DNA of 64,000 nt. It comes from Fimiplasma intestinipullorum. GTDB taxonomy: Bacteria; Bacillota_I; Bacilli_A; Erysipelotrichales; Coprobacillaceae. The notes beneath the pieces were generated by a model, which saw only the letters and a program-made list of their open reading frames with translations, searched no databases and was not told the DNA's origin. Position 1 is the stretch's first letter. The number at the start of each line of letters is the position of its first letter. The stretch lies in the NCBI GenBank assembly GCA_018715065.1, contig DVMJ01000014.1, positions 1-64,000 on the forward strand. Direction: 5' to 3'. Shown here piece by piece: positions 31,761-40,796 of the stretch. Position numbers and translations under genes: made by a program.

Positions 31761-32454
31761 TCAGGGACCTCTTGTCCTGGTCAATGCCGCACATCCTTAC
31801 CAGGCTTCTCAAATCCCGGATCTAAAAAAGATCCAAAATGAACAGATGCAGACCCGTGCGGCGATGGCCCTCCAGCAGATACTGATGCAAACCGATCGCA
31901 TCTTTTGTGTCAGCGGTTACCGCAGTCATGCGACCCAGCAGGCACTCTATGAAGACTGTATCAAAGAGCGCGGCATCCAGACGGCAGCGAACTATGTGGC
32001 ACTGCCCGGATGCAGCGAACATGAGACCGGCTTGGCCATGGATCTAGCGCTTAAAGGAAGCGACATTGATCTGATCTGTCCGCATTTTCAGGAGGATCCG
32101 CTTTGTGACTGGTTTAGCCGCGAAGCGGTACGACATGGCTTTATTCGCCGCTATCAAGCCAAGGATCAGGAAGTGACAGGGATTGCGGCAGAACCATGGC
32201 ATTTTCGTTACGTTGGTCATCCGCATGCGGCTCTGATGGAGCGCTACGGCTGGTGTCTGGAGAATTATCATCGTATCCTGGCGCAGCATGATCTTTATGA
32301 CCCATTGATCTATGTGGAAGAGGGCTGGGTCTATGAGATCTTTCTAGTCAGGTTGACACGACCCACTAGCCTCTCTTTGAGAGACGCGGCAGCCTATATG
32401 CTTTCTGGCAATAATATAGACGGTGTAGTTGTCACTGTCCGGAGAAGGGCATGA
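31726..32454 (+). CDS. vanXY: D,D-peptidase, VanXY-like
   Basis: A 242-residue zinc D,D-carboxy/dipeptidase of the VanY family without signal peptide, as expected for cytosolic VanXY proteins. Visible zinc-site motifs are CVSGYRSHATQQ, SEHETGLAMDLAL (SxHxxGxAxD) and AEPWHFRYVG with the catalytic Glu and third His ligand. It removes D-Ala-D-Ala precursors so that only D-Ala-D-Ser ends remain. GGAGGGAATCAAAG precedes the ATG within the end of vanG. Its TGA overlaps the next gene's ATG. Confidence 0.85.
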   Translation: MQTVYLQPSQINQGPLVLVNAAHPYQASQIPDLKKIQNEQMQTRAAMALQQILMQTDRIFCVSGYRSHATQQALYEDCIKERGIQTAANYVALPGCSEHETGLAMDLALKGSDIDLICPHFQEDPLCDWFSREAVRHGFIRRYQAKDQEVTGIAAEPWHFRYVGHPHAALMERYGWCLENYHRILAQHDLYDPLIYVEEGWVYEIFLVRLTRPTSLSLRDAAAYMLSGNNIDGVVVTVRRRA

Positions 32455-33410
32455 TTTGGCACTATTTGGGGATCGATACGGCGCGCTTTGTTGCCAGTCT
32501 ATTCGTTGTGATGATCCATATCGATCCTTTTATAGAACCTTTGAATTTTGTCATGACCCGTATCTTTGGTCGTTTGGCCGTCCCATTCTTTATGATGACC
32601 ACCGGTTATTTCCTTTATCGTCGTGAACCAGAAGGCAGATGGCTGAAGACCGTCCTTCATTTGCTGAAGCTCTACGCTTTTGCCACCCTGCTCTATTTCC
32701 CTTTAATGATCTATAGTGGTCAGCTATCTAGTCCGGGCATGTTTCTACAGGATCTGTTTTGGAATGGCACCTTCTATCATCTTTGGTATTTTCCTGCCAT
32801 GATCATCGGCTTGGTCATTGTTGAAGGATTGCGTCGCTATGCTCCTGAAAAGCTCGCCTGGTTTGTTGTCATCCTGCTCTATCTGATTGGCTTAGGTGGG
32901 GATAGCTATGGGCAATGGTTTATCTCAACGCCATTTTATGCAGGGCTAGGCAGTTGGATGGCCTATACACGAAACGGTCTTTTCTTTGCACCACTGATGA
33001 TCATGTTAGGAGCCCATGCCTCCAAGTGCTGCTTAAAACCGCTGGGGATGCTGCTCTTGTTTGGGCTTTACAGCGGCGAAATGACGCTGATTCATCAAAA
33101 TGGCTGGGCTGTTCACGATGCCATGACGCTCTTTTTACCACTGATGTCATTGGCTTTATTTCAGTGGCTATTAAAACAATCATCCAAGCGTCATCTTTTA
33201 CTGGCGAATCTGTCGATGTGGATCTATCTGCTTCATCCATGGTTGATTGTTATTGTCCGAGGGATGGCCAGCTTGAGCGGATTACTGATCCTTAAAGAAA
33301 ATGCGCTGATCTTGTATTTACTGACTGTCGTCGGTTCCTTAGGAGCCGGTTGGCTGATCGAAAGGGGGAGAAGAATCGATGGACAAAAGCAGAAGCTGGA
33401 TAGAAATTGA
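32451..33410 (+). CDS. VanT membrane (acyltransferase-3) domain as separate protein
   Basis: A 319-residue integral membrane protein with about ten transmembrane helices, of the acyltransferase-3 type found as the N-terminal half of VanT serine racemases (DTARFVASLFVVMIHIDPF contains the conserved early His). In vanC/vanG clusters this domain and the racemase form one protein of about 700 residues. Here the frame ends in a basic tail (ERGRRIDGQKQKLDRN) and a separate racemase starts within its last 32 bases in another frame. It probably imports or delivers L-serine for racemisation. Confidence 0.8.
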   Translation: MIWHYLGIDTARFVASLFVVMIHIDPFIEPLNFVMTRIFGRLAVPFFMMTTGYFLYRREPEGRWLKTVLHLLKLYAFATLLYFPLMIYSGQLSSPGMFLQDLFWNGTFYHLWYFPAMIIGLVIVEGLRRYAPEKLAWFVVILLYLIGLGGDSYGQWFISTPFYAGLGSWMAYTRNGLFFAPLMIMLGAHASKCCLKPLGMLLLFGLYSGEMTLIHQNGWAVHDAMTLFLPLMSLALFQWLLKQSSKRHLLLANLSMWIYLLHPWLIVIVRGMASLSGLLILKENALILYLLTVVGSLGAGWLIERGRRIDGQKQKLDRN

Positions 33411-34470
33411 TGAAATGGCTTTGTATCATAATGTGCAGCTGATCTCCCGCCAATTACCTCAGGAAGTTTCTATCATTGCGGTGGTCAAGGCCAATGCTTA
33501 TGGACATGGCGCAGTGCCGGTCAGCCGACTTTTAAATACCTGGGGGATCACTCATTTTGCGGTAGCCACCCTGCCAGAAGCGATTGCCCTAAGAAAGGGC
33601 GGCATTCAGGGGGAGATCTTGATTTTAGGTTATACCGATCCCAGCCATGCCGCACAACTGGTAAGCTATGATCTGACACAGACCTTGCTGGATCGAAGCT
33701 ATGCCCAAAGCCTGTCTGCTGCGCGACTTCCTGTGTCATGTCATCTCGCGATGGATACAGGGATGCATCGTTTAGGGGAACAAAGTGTTTCGAAACTGCA
33801 GGCCATATGTCAGCTGCCTTACCTAAAGATGACCGGGATCTTTTCACATCTGGCCGTTCCTGATCAACTGGACCGGACCTCCAAAGCCTATACGTTAGAG
33901 CAGATTGCCTGCTTTGAGCGAACACTTCAGCAGCTTGCCAAAGCCGGTTTCCATCCTTCGATGCGTCATTTGGCCAGCAGTTATGGTTTTCTGAATTATC
34001 CGCAGGCCTGGTATGATGGGGTACGTTTGGGGCTCTGTTTATTTGGTATAGACAGTGATACCCATTCTCATCAGGCCAGCGATTACGGGCTTTTACCAGT
34101 GCTGTCTTTAAAGAGTCGTCTGGTACTGATGCGTGATCTTGAGGCTGGCAAGAGCGTTGGTTATGGCTGCACTTATATGACCAGTCATCCTTTGCGCATG
34201 GGGGTTTTGCCCATTGGCTACGCTGATGGGATCGATCGCCGTCTTTCCAATAATGGTGAGGTCCTCATACGCGGTAAATATGCTCCAATTATCGGGCGGA
34301 TCTGTATGGATCAGATGATGATCGATCTGAGTGGGATACCCGAAGCGTGTCTGGGGGATGAAGTGACACTGATTGGGCCTGGCATGCCGGTAGAAAAGAT
34401 GGCAGCCAATTGTCAGACGATCTCCAATGAGATTTTAAGTCGTCTAGGCCGTCGATTATATACGGACTAG
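33379..34470 (+). CDS. alanine/serine racemase, VanT racemase domain as separate protein
   Basis: A 363-residue PLP-dependent fold-type III racemase. The PLP lysine is in VVKANAYGHGAVPV; the second catalytic Tyr is in SVGYGCTYMTSHPLRMGVLP; the C-terminal beta domain ends RLGRRLYTD. By position it makes D-serine for VanG, although alanine racemase activity cannot be excluded. GGGGGAGAAGAATCG precedes ATG 33379 inside the membrane gene's end, so the two are translationally coupled. A terminator follows 18 bases after the stop. Confidence 0.85.
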   Translation: MDKSRSWIEIDEMALYHNVQLISRQLPQEVSIIAVVKANAYGHGAVPVSRLLNTWGITHFAVATLPEAIALRKGGIQGEILILGYTDPSHAAQLVSYDLTQTLLDRSYAQSLSAARLPVSCHLAMDTGMHRLGEQSVSKLQAICQLPYLKMTGIFSHLAVPDQLDRTSKAYTLEQIACFERTLQQLAKAGFHPSMRHLASSYGFLNYPQAWYDGVRLGLCLFGIDSDTHSHQASDYGLLPVLSLKSRLVLMRDLEAGKSVGYGCTYMTSHPLRMGVLPIGYADGIDRRLSNNGEVLIRGKYAPIIGRICMDQMMIDLSGIPEACLGDEVTLIGPGMPVEKMAANCQTISNEILSRLGRRLYTD

Positions 34471-34487
34471 AAGGACCATCTAAATGA

Positions 34488-34517
34488 AAAAAACAAACCA
34501 ATCAAGGTTTGTTTTTA
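34488..34517. terminator. bidirectional terminator
   Basis: AAAAAACAAACC and GGTTTGTTTTT form a stem around AATCAA, closing the van operon (plus) and the bioY gene (minus). Confidence 0.8.
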
Positions 34518-35090
34518 CTTTAAGATATTTTTCCTGACAATGGGTACCAGCTTATAAGCCGTCAAGGCCCCGAATATGCAAAGAAGGTAATCCGGAACGG
34601 CGGTGATGACAAAGCAGTTGATAAACACCAGTCCCCAACCTACAGGAACATCGATCACATAATTGCTGATGACATAGAAATAGATCATTCCGCAAAGATA
34701 ATAGAGGGCGTACCCAACGGTAGCGATAATGAGATATTGCCAGCCTTTTTTAGGAAGCCAGCGCTCGCAAAGATAGCCGATAGCGCCGGAGTTAAAGGCA
34801 AAACCTAACAGAAAGCCAAAAGTTGGACGGATCAGGTAGGCTGGTCCACCACCTGAGGCAAAAACAGGAATACCGACCAAGCCGATCAGAAGATAGATCA
34901 GGACACTCAAAAGTCCTCTTTTTCCTCCTAATAGGAATCCTGCCAGTATGGAAAAATAATACTGTAAGGTAAAATGCATGGGCATTGGCTGTACAGGAAT
35001 GGTAATTTGTAAAAATGCACCGATAGCAATCAGCGCCGAAAACAGAGCGCAGATGACAAGCTCTTGAACTCGCGATTGTTTTTTATTCAT
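34515..35090 (-). CDS. bioY: BioY biotin ECF transporter substrate-binding subunit
   Basis: A 191-residue membrane protein with six hydrophobic helices and the BioY family motifs FFSGGGPAYLIRP-like (ASGGGPAYLIRPTFGFLLGF) and QPMPMHFTLQYYFSILAGFL. BioY captures biotin and works with the shared ECF energy module, whose genes are not in this window. ATG 35090 follows GGAGGTGCTTAT; the frame open to 35123 lacks a site. I looked for a BirA operator upstream and saw only a weak half-site. Confidence 0.87.
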   Translation of the reverse strand: MNKKQSRVQELVICALFSALIAIGAFLQITIPVQPMPMHFTLQYYFSILAGFLLGGKRGLLSVLIYLLIGLVGIPVFASGGGPAYLIRPTFGFLLGFAFNSGAIGYLCERWLPKKGWQYLIIATVGYALYYLCGMIYFYVISNYVIDVPVGWGLVFINCFVITAVPDYLLCIFGALTAYKLVPIVRKNILK

Positions 35091-35188
35091 ATAAGCACCT
35101 CCGTGTATGCGTTCAATAGACATAATATGTAACCATTATACACAAAAGCGGCTTAAATGAAAAGAAATAGCTTCGTTCCGGTCGATGA

Positions 35189-35208
35189 CAAAATGATATC
35201 ATTTTGTG
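35189..35208. promoter_or_regulatory. 20-bp perfect palindrome upstream of marR promoter
   Basis: ACAAAATGATATCATTTTGT is fully self-complementary and ends 9 bases before the -35 element of the marR promoter. It could bind a repressor or activator of either divergent gene (bioY or marR). Confidence 0.5.
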
Positions 35209-35217
35209 AAAAGGCTC

Positions 35218-35262
35218 TTTACAATTGGCAGACTATCCCTTATAATATGGTTCGTAGCCGAA
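35218..35262 (+). promoter_or_regulatory. promoter and operator of marR-ABC operon
   Basis: CTTACA, 17-base spacer, TATAAT (35241-35246), followed at the start point by the dyad TTCG-TAGC-CGAA (35251-35262). A second dyad TTCG-GTAG-CGAA lies at 35740-35751 before the first ABC gene. The shared TTCGN4CGAA form suggests autoregulation by the MarR protein. Confidence 0.55.
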
Positions 35263-35278
35263 CAATGGAGGTGGTCAA

Positions 35279-35716
35279 ATGTTTCGTGATCCTATCGGAT
35301 ATCGAATCAAAACGCTAAGTAATATGATGAAGCGAAACATGGAATGCCAGTTTGGACCCAGAAACGATCGGGCAACCCTGATGCAGGGGTGGATCATCGG
35401 CTTCTTAAGCGATCGTGAAGAGAAAGGGCTGGAGACATTTCAGAAGGACATTGAAGAGGAGTTTTCCATCAACCGTTCGACAACTTCAGAAATGCTTAAA
35501 TTGATGACAAAACGTGGTATGATCCAACGTCTGCCAGTGGCAAAGGATGCCAGGCTCAAGAAGATCGTCTTGACCGATGAGAGCCGGGCCATCAATCAAC
35601 ACATTGATAGGACACTGCGCGAGATGCATGCCCGTTTGACCGAAGGTTTGACAGAAACAGAGATTGAATCATTTATCGTTGTTTTGGATAAATTGATAGC
35701 CAATGCCGAAAAGTAG
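35279..35716 (+). CDS. MarR-family regulator
   Basis: A 145-residue winged-helix MarR protein (recognition region FSINRSTTSEMLKLMTKRGM). Its C-terminal helices form the dimer interface. GGAGGTGGTCAA precedes the ATG. It lies 76 bases before a two-gene ABC exporter on the same strand, the standard layout in which a drug or metabolite releases MarR from the operon's operators. Confidence 0.85.
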   Translation: MFRDPIGYRIKTLSNMMKRNMECQFGPRNDRATLMQGWIIGFLSDREEKGLETFQKDIEEEFSINRSTTSEMLKLMTKRGMIQRLPVAKDARLKKIVLTDESRAINQHIDRTLREMHARLTEGLTETEIESFIVVLDKLIANAEK

Positions 35717-35739
35717 TGATTTATTTTTTGGCTGTATTG

Positions 35740-35751
35740 TTCGGTAGCGAA
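35740..35751. promoter_or_regulatory. second TTCGN4CGAA dyad
   Basis: TTCG-GTAG-CGAA, followed by a partial third copy (TCGTTCGGTTACGA), 41 bases before the first ABC gene. It probably lets MarR act on read-through or on a local promoter. Confidence 0.4.
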
Positions 35752-35792
35752 TCGTTCGGTTACGATTAATTTTTAGATGGAAGGGTGGTTTA

Positions 35793-37523
35793 ATGCTAAA
35801 AACTTTGATAAGACAGGTCAAAGAATATAAAAAAGACGCATTCTTGACAATGTTCTTTGTTATTGTCGAAGTTATTTTAGAAATTCTGATCCCATTGATG
35901 ATGGCCGGTATCATTGATGAAGGAATCGAAGCCCAGAATATGAATGCTGTTTATAAATACGGGGCCATCATGTTTGTGATTGTCATTGGTACTTTATCAA
36001 CAGGCTTTCTGGCTGGTAAATATGCGGCAAGCGCTTCGACAGGGTTTGCAGCGAACTTAAGAGATGCGATGTACACCAATATTCAGACCTTCTCTTTTTC
36101 TAATATTGATAAATACAGTACGGCCGGGCTTGTCACACGTCTAACAACCGATGTGACCAATGTGCAGATGGCCTTTCAGATGATCATTCGTATGTGTATC
36201 CGTGCACCGATGAACCTGGTGTGTGCATTGGTCATGGCGTTTATGATCCATGCTGAATTAAGCATGATCTTCGTGATTGCCATGGGATTTCTGATCATCG
36301 TCTTAGGTACGATCATGTTCTTTGCTACGCGTTATTTTAATCAGGTTTTCCCTAAATATGATGCGTTAAACGAAAGTGTTCAGGAAAACGTCGTGGCTAT
36401 TCGTACCGTTAAATCTTTCGTACGTGAAAAATACGAGAATGAGAAATTTGAAAGAGCAGCCCAGAATATCTATAAGCTTTTCGTTAAAGCAGAATCTGTA
36501 CTGGCTTTCAACAACCCATCCATGATGGTGGCTGTCTATGGTTGTATTTTATTACTGTCCTGGTTAGGTGCCCAAAGTGTGGTTGGGGGAACCTTATCCA
36601 CCGGTGAGCTGACTACTTTATTCAGCTATATCATGAATATCCTGATGTCTTTGATGATGCTTTCGATGGCTTTTGTCATGATTACGATGTCGCTTGCTTC
36701 TGCCCGACGTATTGCGGAAGTCATCAATGAAAAATCTGATCTGGTCAGCCCGGAAGATGCCTTAACAACGGTTCCTAACGGTGCGGTTGATTTTAATCAT
36801 GTGACATTCTCATACAAGCACGGAACCGGTGAACCGGTTTTACGGGATATTGAATTACACATTCACTCCGGAGAGACCATTGGTATTATCGGTGGTACGG
36901 GGAGTGCCAAGAGTAGTTTGGTCAATTTGATCAGCCGTCTGTATGATGTCGATCGTGGTAGTGTTGAAGTAGGCGGTCATGATGTACGCGAGTATGATCT
37001 GGAAGTCCTGCGTAATGAAGTTGCCGTTGTTTTACAAAATAACGTCTTATTCAGCGGAACGATCCTGCAGAACTTAAGATGGGGAAATGAAAATGCAACG
37101 CTTGAAGAGTGTCAGGAAGCGTGTCGTCTGGCATGTGCGGATGAATTTATTCAGAATTTCCCTGATAAATATGACACATATATTGAACAGGGCGGAACGA
37201 ATGTTTCCGGTGGGCAGAAACAGCGACTCTGTATTGCCCGTGCCCTACTGAAAAAACCAAAGATCCTGATCCTGGATGACTCCACCAGTGCTGTCGATAC
37301 AGCGACGGATGCCAGCATCCAGCAATCCTTTGAAGAACGGATCCCCGATACGACAAAGATCATCATTTCACAGCGTGTTTCCAGCGTTCAGAATGCTGAC
37401 CGCATTATTGTGCTCAATGATGGGGTTGTCGATGGATTTGATACACACGATCAGCTGGTTAAAAATAATGAGATCTATCGCACGATCTATGAAACACAGA
37501 CAAAAGGAAAGGAGGAAGCATAA
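35793..37523 (+). CDS. heterodimeric ABC exporter, subunit with altered catalytic Glu
   Basis: A 576-residue type IV ABC exporter half: six-helix membrane domain (about 1-310) and an ATPase domain with Walker A GIIGGTGSAKSS (Ala replacing the usual Gly), signature VSGGQKQR and Walker B ILILDDSTSAVD, where Asp replaces the catalytic Glu. These changes mark the subunit that contributes the degenerate ATP site in heterodimers such as TM287/288 and LmrCD. It overlaps the partner gene's ATG by one base. Confidence 0.88.
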   Translation: MLKTLIRQVKEYKKDAFLTMFFVIVEVILEILIPLMMAGIIDEGIEAQNMNAVYKYGAIMFVIVIGTLSTGFLAGKYAASASTGFAANLRDAMYTNIQTFSFSNIDKYSTAGLVTRLTTDVTNVQMAFQMIIRMCIRAPMNLVCALVMAFMIHAELSMIFVIAMGFLIIVLGTIMFFATRYFNQVFPKYDALNESVQENVVAIRTVKSFVREKYENEKFERAAQNIYKLFVKAESVLAFNNPSMMVAVYGCILLLSWLGAQSVVGGTLSTGELTTLFSYIMNILMSLMMLSMAFVMITMSLASARRIAEVINEKSDLVSPEDALTTVPNGAVDFNHVTFSYKHGTGEPVLRDIELHIHSGETIGIIGGTGSAKSSLVNLISRLYDVDRGSVEVGGHDVREYDLEVLRNEVAVVLQNNVLFSGTILQNLRWGNENATLEECQEACRLACADEFIQNFPDKYDTYIEQGGTNVSGGQKQRLCIARALLKKPKILILDDSTSAVDTATDASIQQSFEERIPDTTKIIISQRVSSVQNADRIIVLNDGVVDGFDTHDQLVKNNEIYRTIYETQTKGKEEA

Positions 37524-39382
37524 TGCCAAAGAAAAAGGGTGTTTTGGGACGCTTATTGAAAGAAGTGTTTAAGCGTTATCCGGTGCATATTCTGATTGTA
37601 CTTGTCTGTATTGTGGGTCAGTCTATCTGTACCGTTCAGGGTACTTTATTTACACAGACCCTGATCGATGATTATATTAACCCATTGCTGGGAACAACGA
37701 ATCCTGATTTTACGCCTTTACTGCATGCCCTTATGCGTGTTGCCTGTTTCTTTGCCGCCGGTGTCATTTTCTCCTATACTTATCAGCGTATCATGGTGTC
37801 GGTTACACAAGGATTTTTAAGAGATATGCGAATTCAAATGTTTAAACATATGGAGTCTTTGCCTATCCGTTACTTTGATTCACGGACGCATGGTGACATC
37901 ATGTCTGTTTATACAAACGATATTGATACTTTACGTCAGTTGATCAGTCAGTCTATTCCACAGTTTACGAATAGTGTTATCACGATTGTCACAGTCTTTA
38001 TTTCCATGCTGACACTCAGCATTCCGCTTACCGGAATCAGTGTGGCGATGCTTTGCGTGATCATGTTTATCTCAAGAAGTGTCGGCAGTCAGTCCGGTCG
38101 TTACTTTGTGAAGCAGCAGATTACTTTAGGTAAGATGAATGGTTTTATTGAAGAGATGATCTCCGGTCAGAAAGTCGTGAAGGTCTTCAACCATGAGGAA
38201 GAGGCCATCAAAGATTTCCGTGCTGTTAATGAAGAATTGCGTCAGAGCGCCAATCTTGCCAACAAGTTTGCCAATGTTCTGATGCCGGTAACGATCCAGT
38301 CCGGAAATATGTCATACATTCTTTGTGCGGTCATTGGTTCCATTCTGGCACTCAACGGCAGTCTTGACTTATCAGTCGGTACGCTGGTTGCCTTTATGAC
38401 CTTGAACCGTAACTTCAATAACCCAGTCGGACAGATCTCTATGCAGATCAACTCCATTGCCATGGCACAGGCTGGTGCCAGTCGTATTTACGACCTGCTC
38501 GATCAGGAAAGTGAACCAGACGAAGGAATCGTGACGCTTTGCCGCGTAGAAGTTGACGATGCAGGCAATATGCAGGAAACAGAAAAACGTACTGGTCGCT
38601 GGGCTTGGCGCCATCCTCGTCCTGATGGCAGCGTTGAATTAGTACCGATGAAAGGGGACATTCGTTTAGAGAACGTCAACTTCGGTTATAATGATGATCA
38701 TATGGTCTTGCATGATGTCAGCGTCTATGCAAATCCTGGTGAAAAGATTGCCTTCGTTGGAGCGACCGGTGCCGGTAAGACAACGATTACCAATCTGATT
38801 AATCGTTTCTATGATATTCAAAGCGGAACGATTACCTATGATGGTATTGACATCAAGTTGATCAAAAAGGATGATCTGCGCCGTTCTTTAGGTGTCGTTC
38901 TTCAGGATACGCACCTGTTTACCGGAACTGTGATGGATAACATTCGTTACGGCCGTCTGGATGCCACCGATGAAGAGTGTATCGAGGCTGCAAAATTAAC
39001 GAGTGCAGATCAGTTTATTCGTCACTTGCCGGATGGCTATCAGACCATGCTGACAGGTGATGGGGCCAACTTGTCTCAGGGGCAGCGTCAGCTGTTGGCA
39101 ATTGCTCGTGCTGCGGTTGCGAATCCGCCAGCGTTGATTTTGGATGAAGCTACTTCTTCTATTGATACGCGTACAGAAATTTTAGTCCAGCAAGGAATGG
39201 ATGGGCTCATGCGCGGTCGTACGACCTTAGTTATCGCCCACCGTCTGTCGACGATCAAGAACAGTGACTGCATCATGGTTCTGGATCATGGTGTGATCAT
39301 CGAGCGTGGTAACCATGAGACATTGATGAAACAAAAAGGTAAATATTATCAGTTATACACCGGTATGATCGATCTTGATTAG
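37523..39382 (+). CDS. heterodimeric ABC exporter, catalytic subunit
   Basis: A 619-residue exporter half with a longer insert (about residues 325-375, EPDEGIVTLCRVEVDDAGNM and following) between the membrane and ATPase domains. Walker A GATGAGKTT and Walker B ALILDEATSSID with intact Glu are normal, while the signature is LSQGQRQ, not LSGGQ. Paired with the upstream subunit this gives one active and one degenerate ATP site. Under MarR control it is probably a multidrug exporter. Confidence 0.88.
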   Translation: MPKKKGVLGRLLKEVFKRYPVHILIVLVCIVGQSICTVQGTLFTQTLIDDYINPLLGTTNPDFTPLLHALMRVACFFAAGVIFSYTYQRIMVSVTQGFLRDMRIQMFKHMESLPIRYFDSRTHGDIMSVYTNDIDTLRQLISQSIPQFTNSVITIVTVFISMLTLSIPLTGISVAMLCVIMFISRSVGSQSGRYFVKQQITLGKMNGFIEEMISGQKVVKVFNHEEEAIKDFRAVNEELRQSANLANKFANVLMPVTIQSGNMSYILCAVIGSILALNGSLDLSVGTLVAFMTLNRNFNNPVGQISMQINSIAMAQAGASRIYDLLDQESEPDEGIVTLCRVEVDDAGNMQETEKRTGRWAWRHPRPDGSVELVPMKGDIRLENVNFGYNDDHMVLHDVSVYANPGEKIAFVGATGAGKTTITNLINRFYDIQSGTITYDGIDIKLIKKDDLRRSLGVVLQDTHLFTGTVMDNIRYGRLDATDEECIEAAKLTSADQFIRHLPDGYQTMLTGDGANLSQGQRQLLAIARAAVANPPALILDEATSSIDTRTEILVQQGMDGLMRGRTTLVIAHRLSTIKNSDCIMVLDHGVIIERGNHETLMKQKGKYYQLYTGMIDLD

Positions 39383-39388
39383 ACCCAG

Positions 39389-39416
39389 AGGAGAGGCGTA
39401 AGGCTTCTCCTTTTTG
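39389..39416 (+). terminator. terminator of ABC exporter operon
   Basis: AGGAGAGGC and GCTTCTCCT pair around GTAAG and are followed by TTTTTG, seven bases after the stop codon. Confidence 0.7.
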
Positions 39417-39510
39417 TTATGGAATCAGGTGATGGTCGTTTTTATTCAAACAAGAAAGAATAGATATGGAAAACCGTTACATAATTTGATAGAATCAAAT
39501 AAGAAAGCTG

Positions 39511-39972
39511 GTGAAGAAAATGCAGTTCATGCCCGTACAGGAAGATCCTAAGCAATACCTGGATCTATTATTGTTGGCAGATGAAAGTGAAACGATGATC
39601 GAGTCTTATCTGGAACGCGGTACCCTGTTTGTACTTCAAGAACCCGAAGGCGTGATAGGTGTCTGTGTTGTCACCGATGAAGGAGGCGGCGTGCTGGAAA
39701 TCAAGAATCTGGCCATCGATCCTCAATATCAGGGTCATGGCTATGGCAGGCTGATGATTGAAAAGGTAGCGAAGCATTTTGCTTCTTCTTATGCGATCCT
39801 TCAGGTGGGAACAGGAGATAGTCCGTTGACTGTTCCTTTCTATGAAAAATGTGGTTTTTCTTATTATACAACGCTTCCTCATTTCTTTATTGATCATTAT
39901 GATCATCCTATAGTTGAAGCGGGGAAACAGTTGGTCGATATGATCGTGCTACGCAGGCACATCAGTGTCTAA
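39511..39972 (+). CDS. GNAT acetyltransferase
   Basis: A 153-residue GNAT protein with acetyl-CoA loop DPQYQGHGYGRLMIEKV and the closing PFYEKCGFSYY segment. The start is either GTG 39511 or the ATG three codons later; no strong ribosome binding site decides it. It starts a long same-strand run of small enzyme genes. The substrate cannot be read. Confidence 0.78.
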   Translation: MKKMQFMPVQEDPKQYLDLLLLADESETMIESYLERGTLFVLQEPEGVIGVCVVTDEGGGVLEIKNLAIDPQYQGHGYGRLMIEKVAKHFASSYAILQVGTGDSPLTVPFYEKCGFSYYTTLPHFFIDHYDHPIVEAGKQLVDMIVLRRHISV

Positions 39973-39987
39973 AAAGGAGGTTGTTCA

Positions 39988-40794
39988 ATGAGACGCGTGG
40001 TTTTATATCTGGCAATGAGTTTGGACGGATTTGTAGCCGATCAGAATGGGAAAGTGGATTGGTTGACGCCTTTCGAAGGTGAGGATACTTATACAGACTT
40101 TGAACGAACTGTTGACACGATCGTGATGGGACGCCGAACCTATGCGCAGATTGTGACAGAACTTTCACCCAATCAATGGGTTTATCCTAATCAGACCTCT
40201 TATGTCATTACGCATGAAGTGTGCCCTGGCACAGAGGCGGTTCGTTTTGTGGATCAGGATCCGGTCACTTTGGTGGATACATTAAAAAAACAAGAAGGAA
40301 AAGATATCTGGATCAATGGTGGACCGACGATCATCCAGCCTCTCATCCAGGCCAATTTGATCGATCAGTATCGCCTGACGATCGTACCGGTGCTTTTAGG
40401 TGCTGGGACGAGATTGTTTCAGTCAGCTGACAGGATTCATTTAAAGTCGATCGGTCTTATACAGCATGGTCAGTTGTTCGAACTCATTTATGAAAAAGAG
40501 GACAATGCGCCGTTGTCTTTTGTGGATGAAAGAGAGGTGCTGCTTGACCATATAGACAAGCTGCATAGTACGCCAATGGGACTGGAACGGGTGTCACGCA
40601 ATTTGGGGTGTCAAATACAGGAAGTCACTGCCTATTGTCAAAAACTGATTCAAGATCCTACCTGCCAGGTTTGGCGCAAAGGCAAAAATGTGTACTGTCG
40701 GGTCAAAGAGGTAGAGATTACCATCAATGCACATAGTTACACCATTATTACGGCACATCGCATTCGTACCAAATCAATGAAAGAAGGGAAATAA
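39988..40794 (+). CDS. RibD/DHFR-like reductase fused to DUF3781 domain
   Basis: A 268-residue two-domain protein. Residues 1-170 form a RibD C-terminal/dihydrofolate-reductase-like domain (LYLAMSLDGFVADQNGKVDW, VMGRRTYAQI, INGGPTIIQPLI), a fold that binds NADPH. Residues about 182-262 match the small DUF3781 pattern (LLDHIDKLHSTPMGLERVSR, then WRKGKNVYCRV and TINAHSYTIITAHRI). The fusion would place an uncharacterised domain on a reductase. GGAGG precedes the ATG. Confidence 0.75.
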   Translation: MRRVVLYLAMSLDGFVADQNGKVDWLTPFEGEDTYTDFERTVDTIVMGRRTYAQIVTELSPNQWVYPNQTSYVITHEVCPGTEAVRFVDQDPVTLVDTLKKQEGKDIWINGGPTIIQPLIQANLIDQYRLTIVPVLLGAGTRLFQSADRIHLKSIGLIQHGQLFELIYEKEDNAPLSFVDEREVLLDHIDKLHSTPMGLERVSRNLGCQIQEVTAYCQKLIQDPTCQVWRKGKNVYCRVKEVEITINAHSYTIITAHRIRTKSMKEGK

Positions 40795-40796
40795 AT

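Noticed and set aside
35124..35165. BirA operator before bioY
   Set aside because: Only a half-site-like GGTTACA next to the -10 was seen; the two-armed TTAACC/GGTTAA form is absent.
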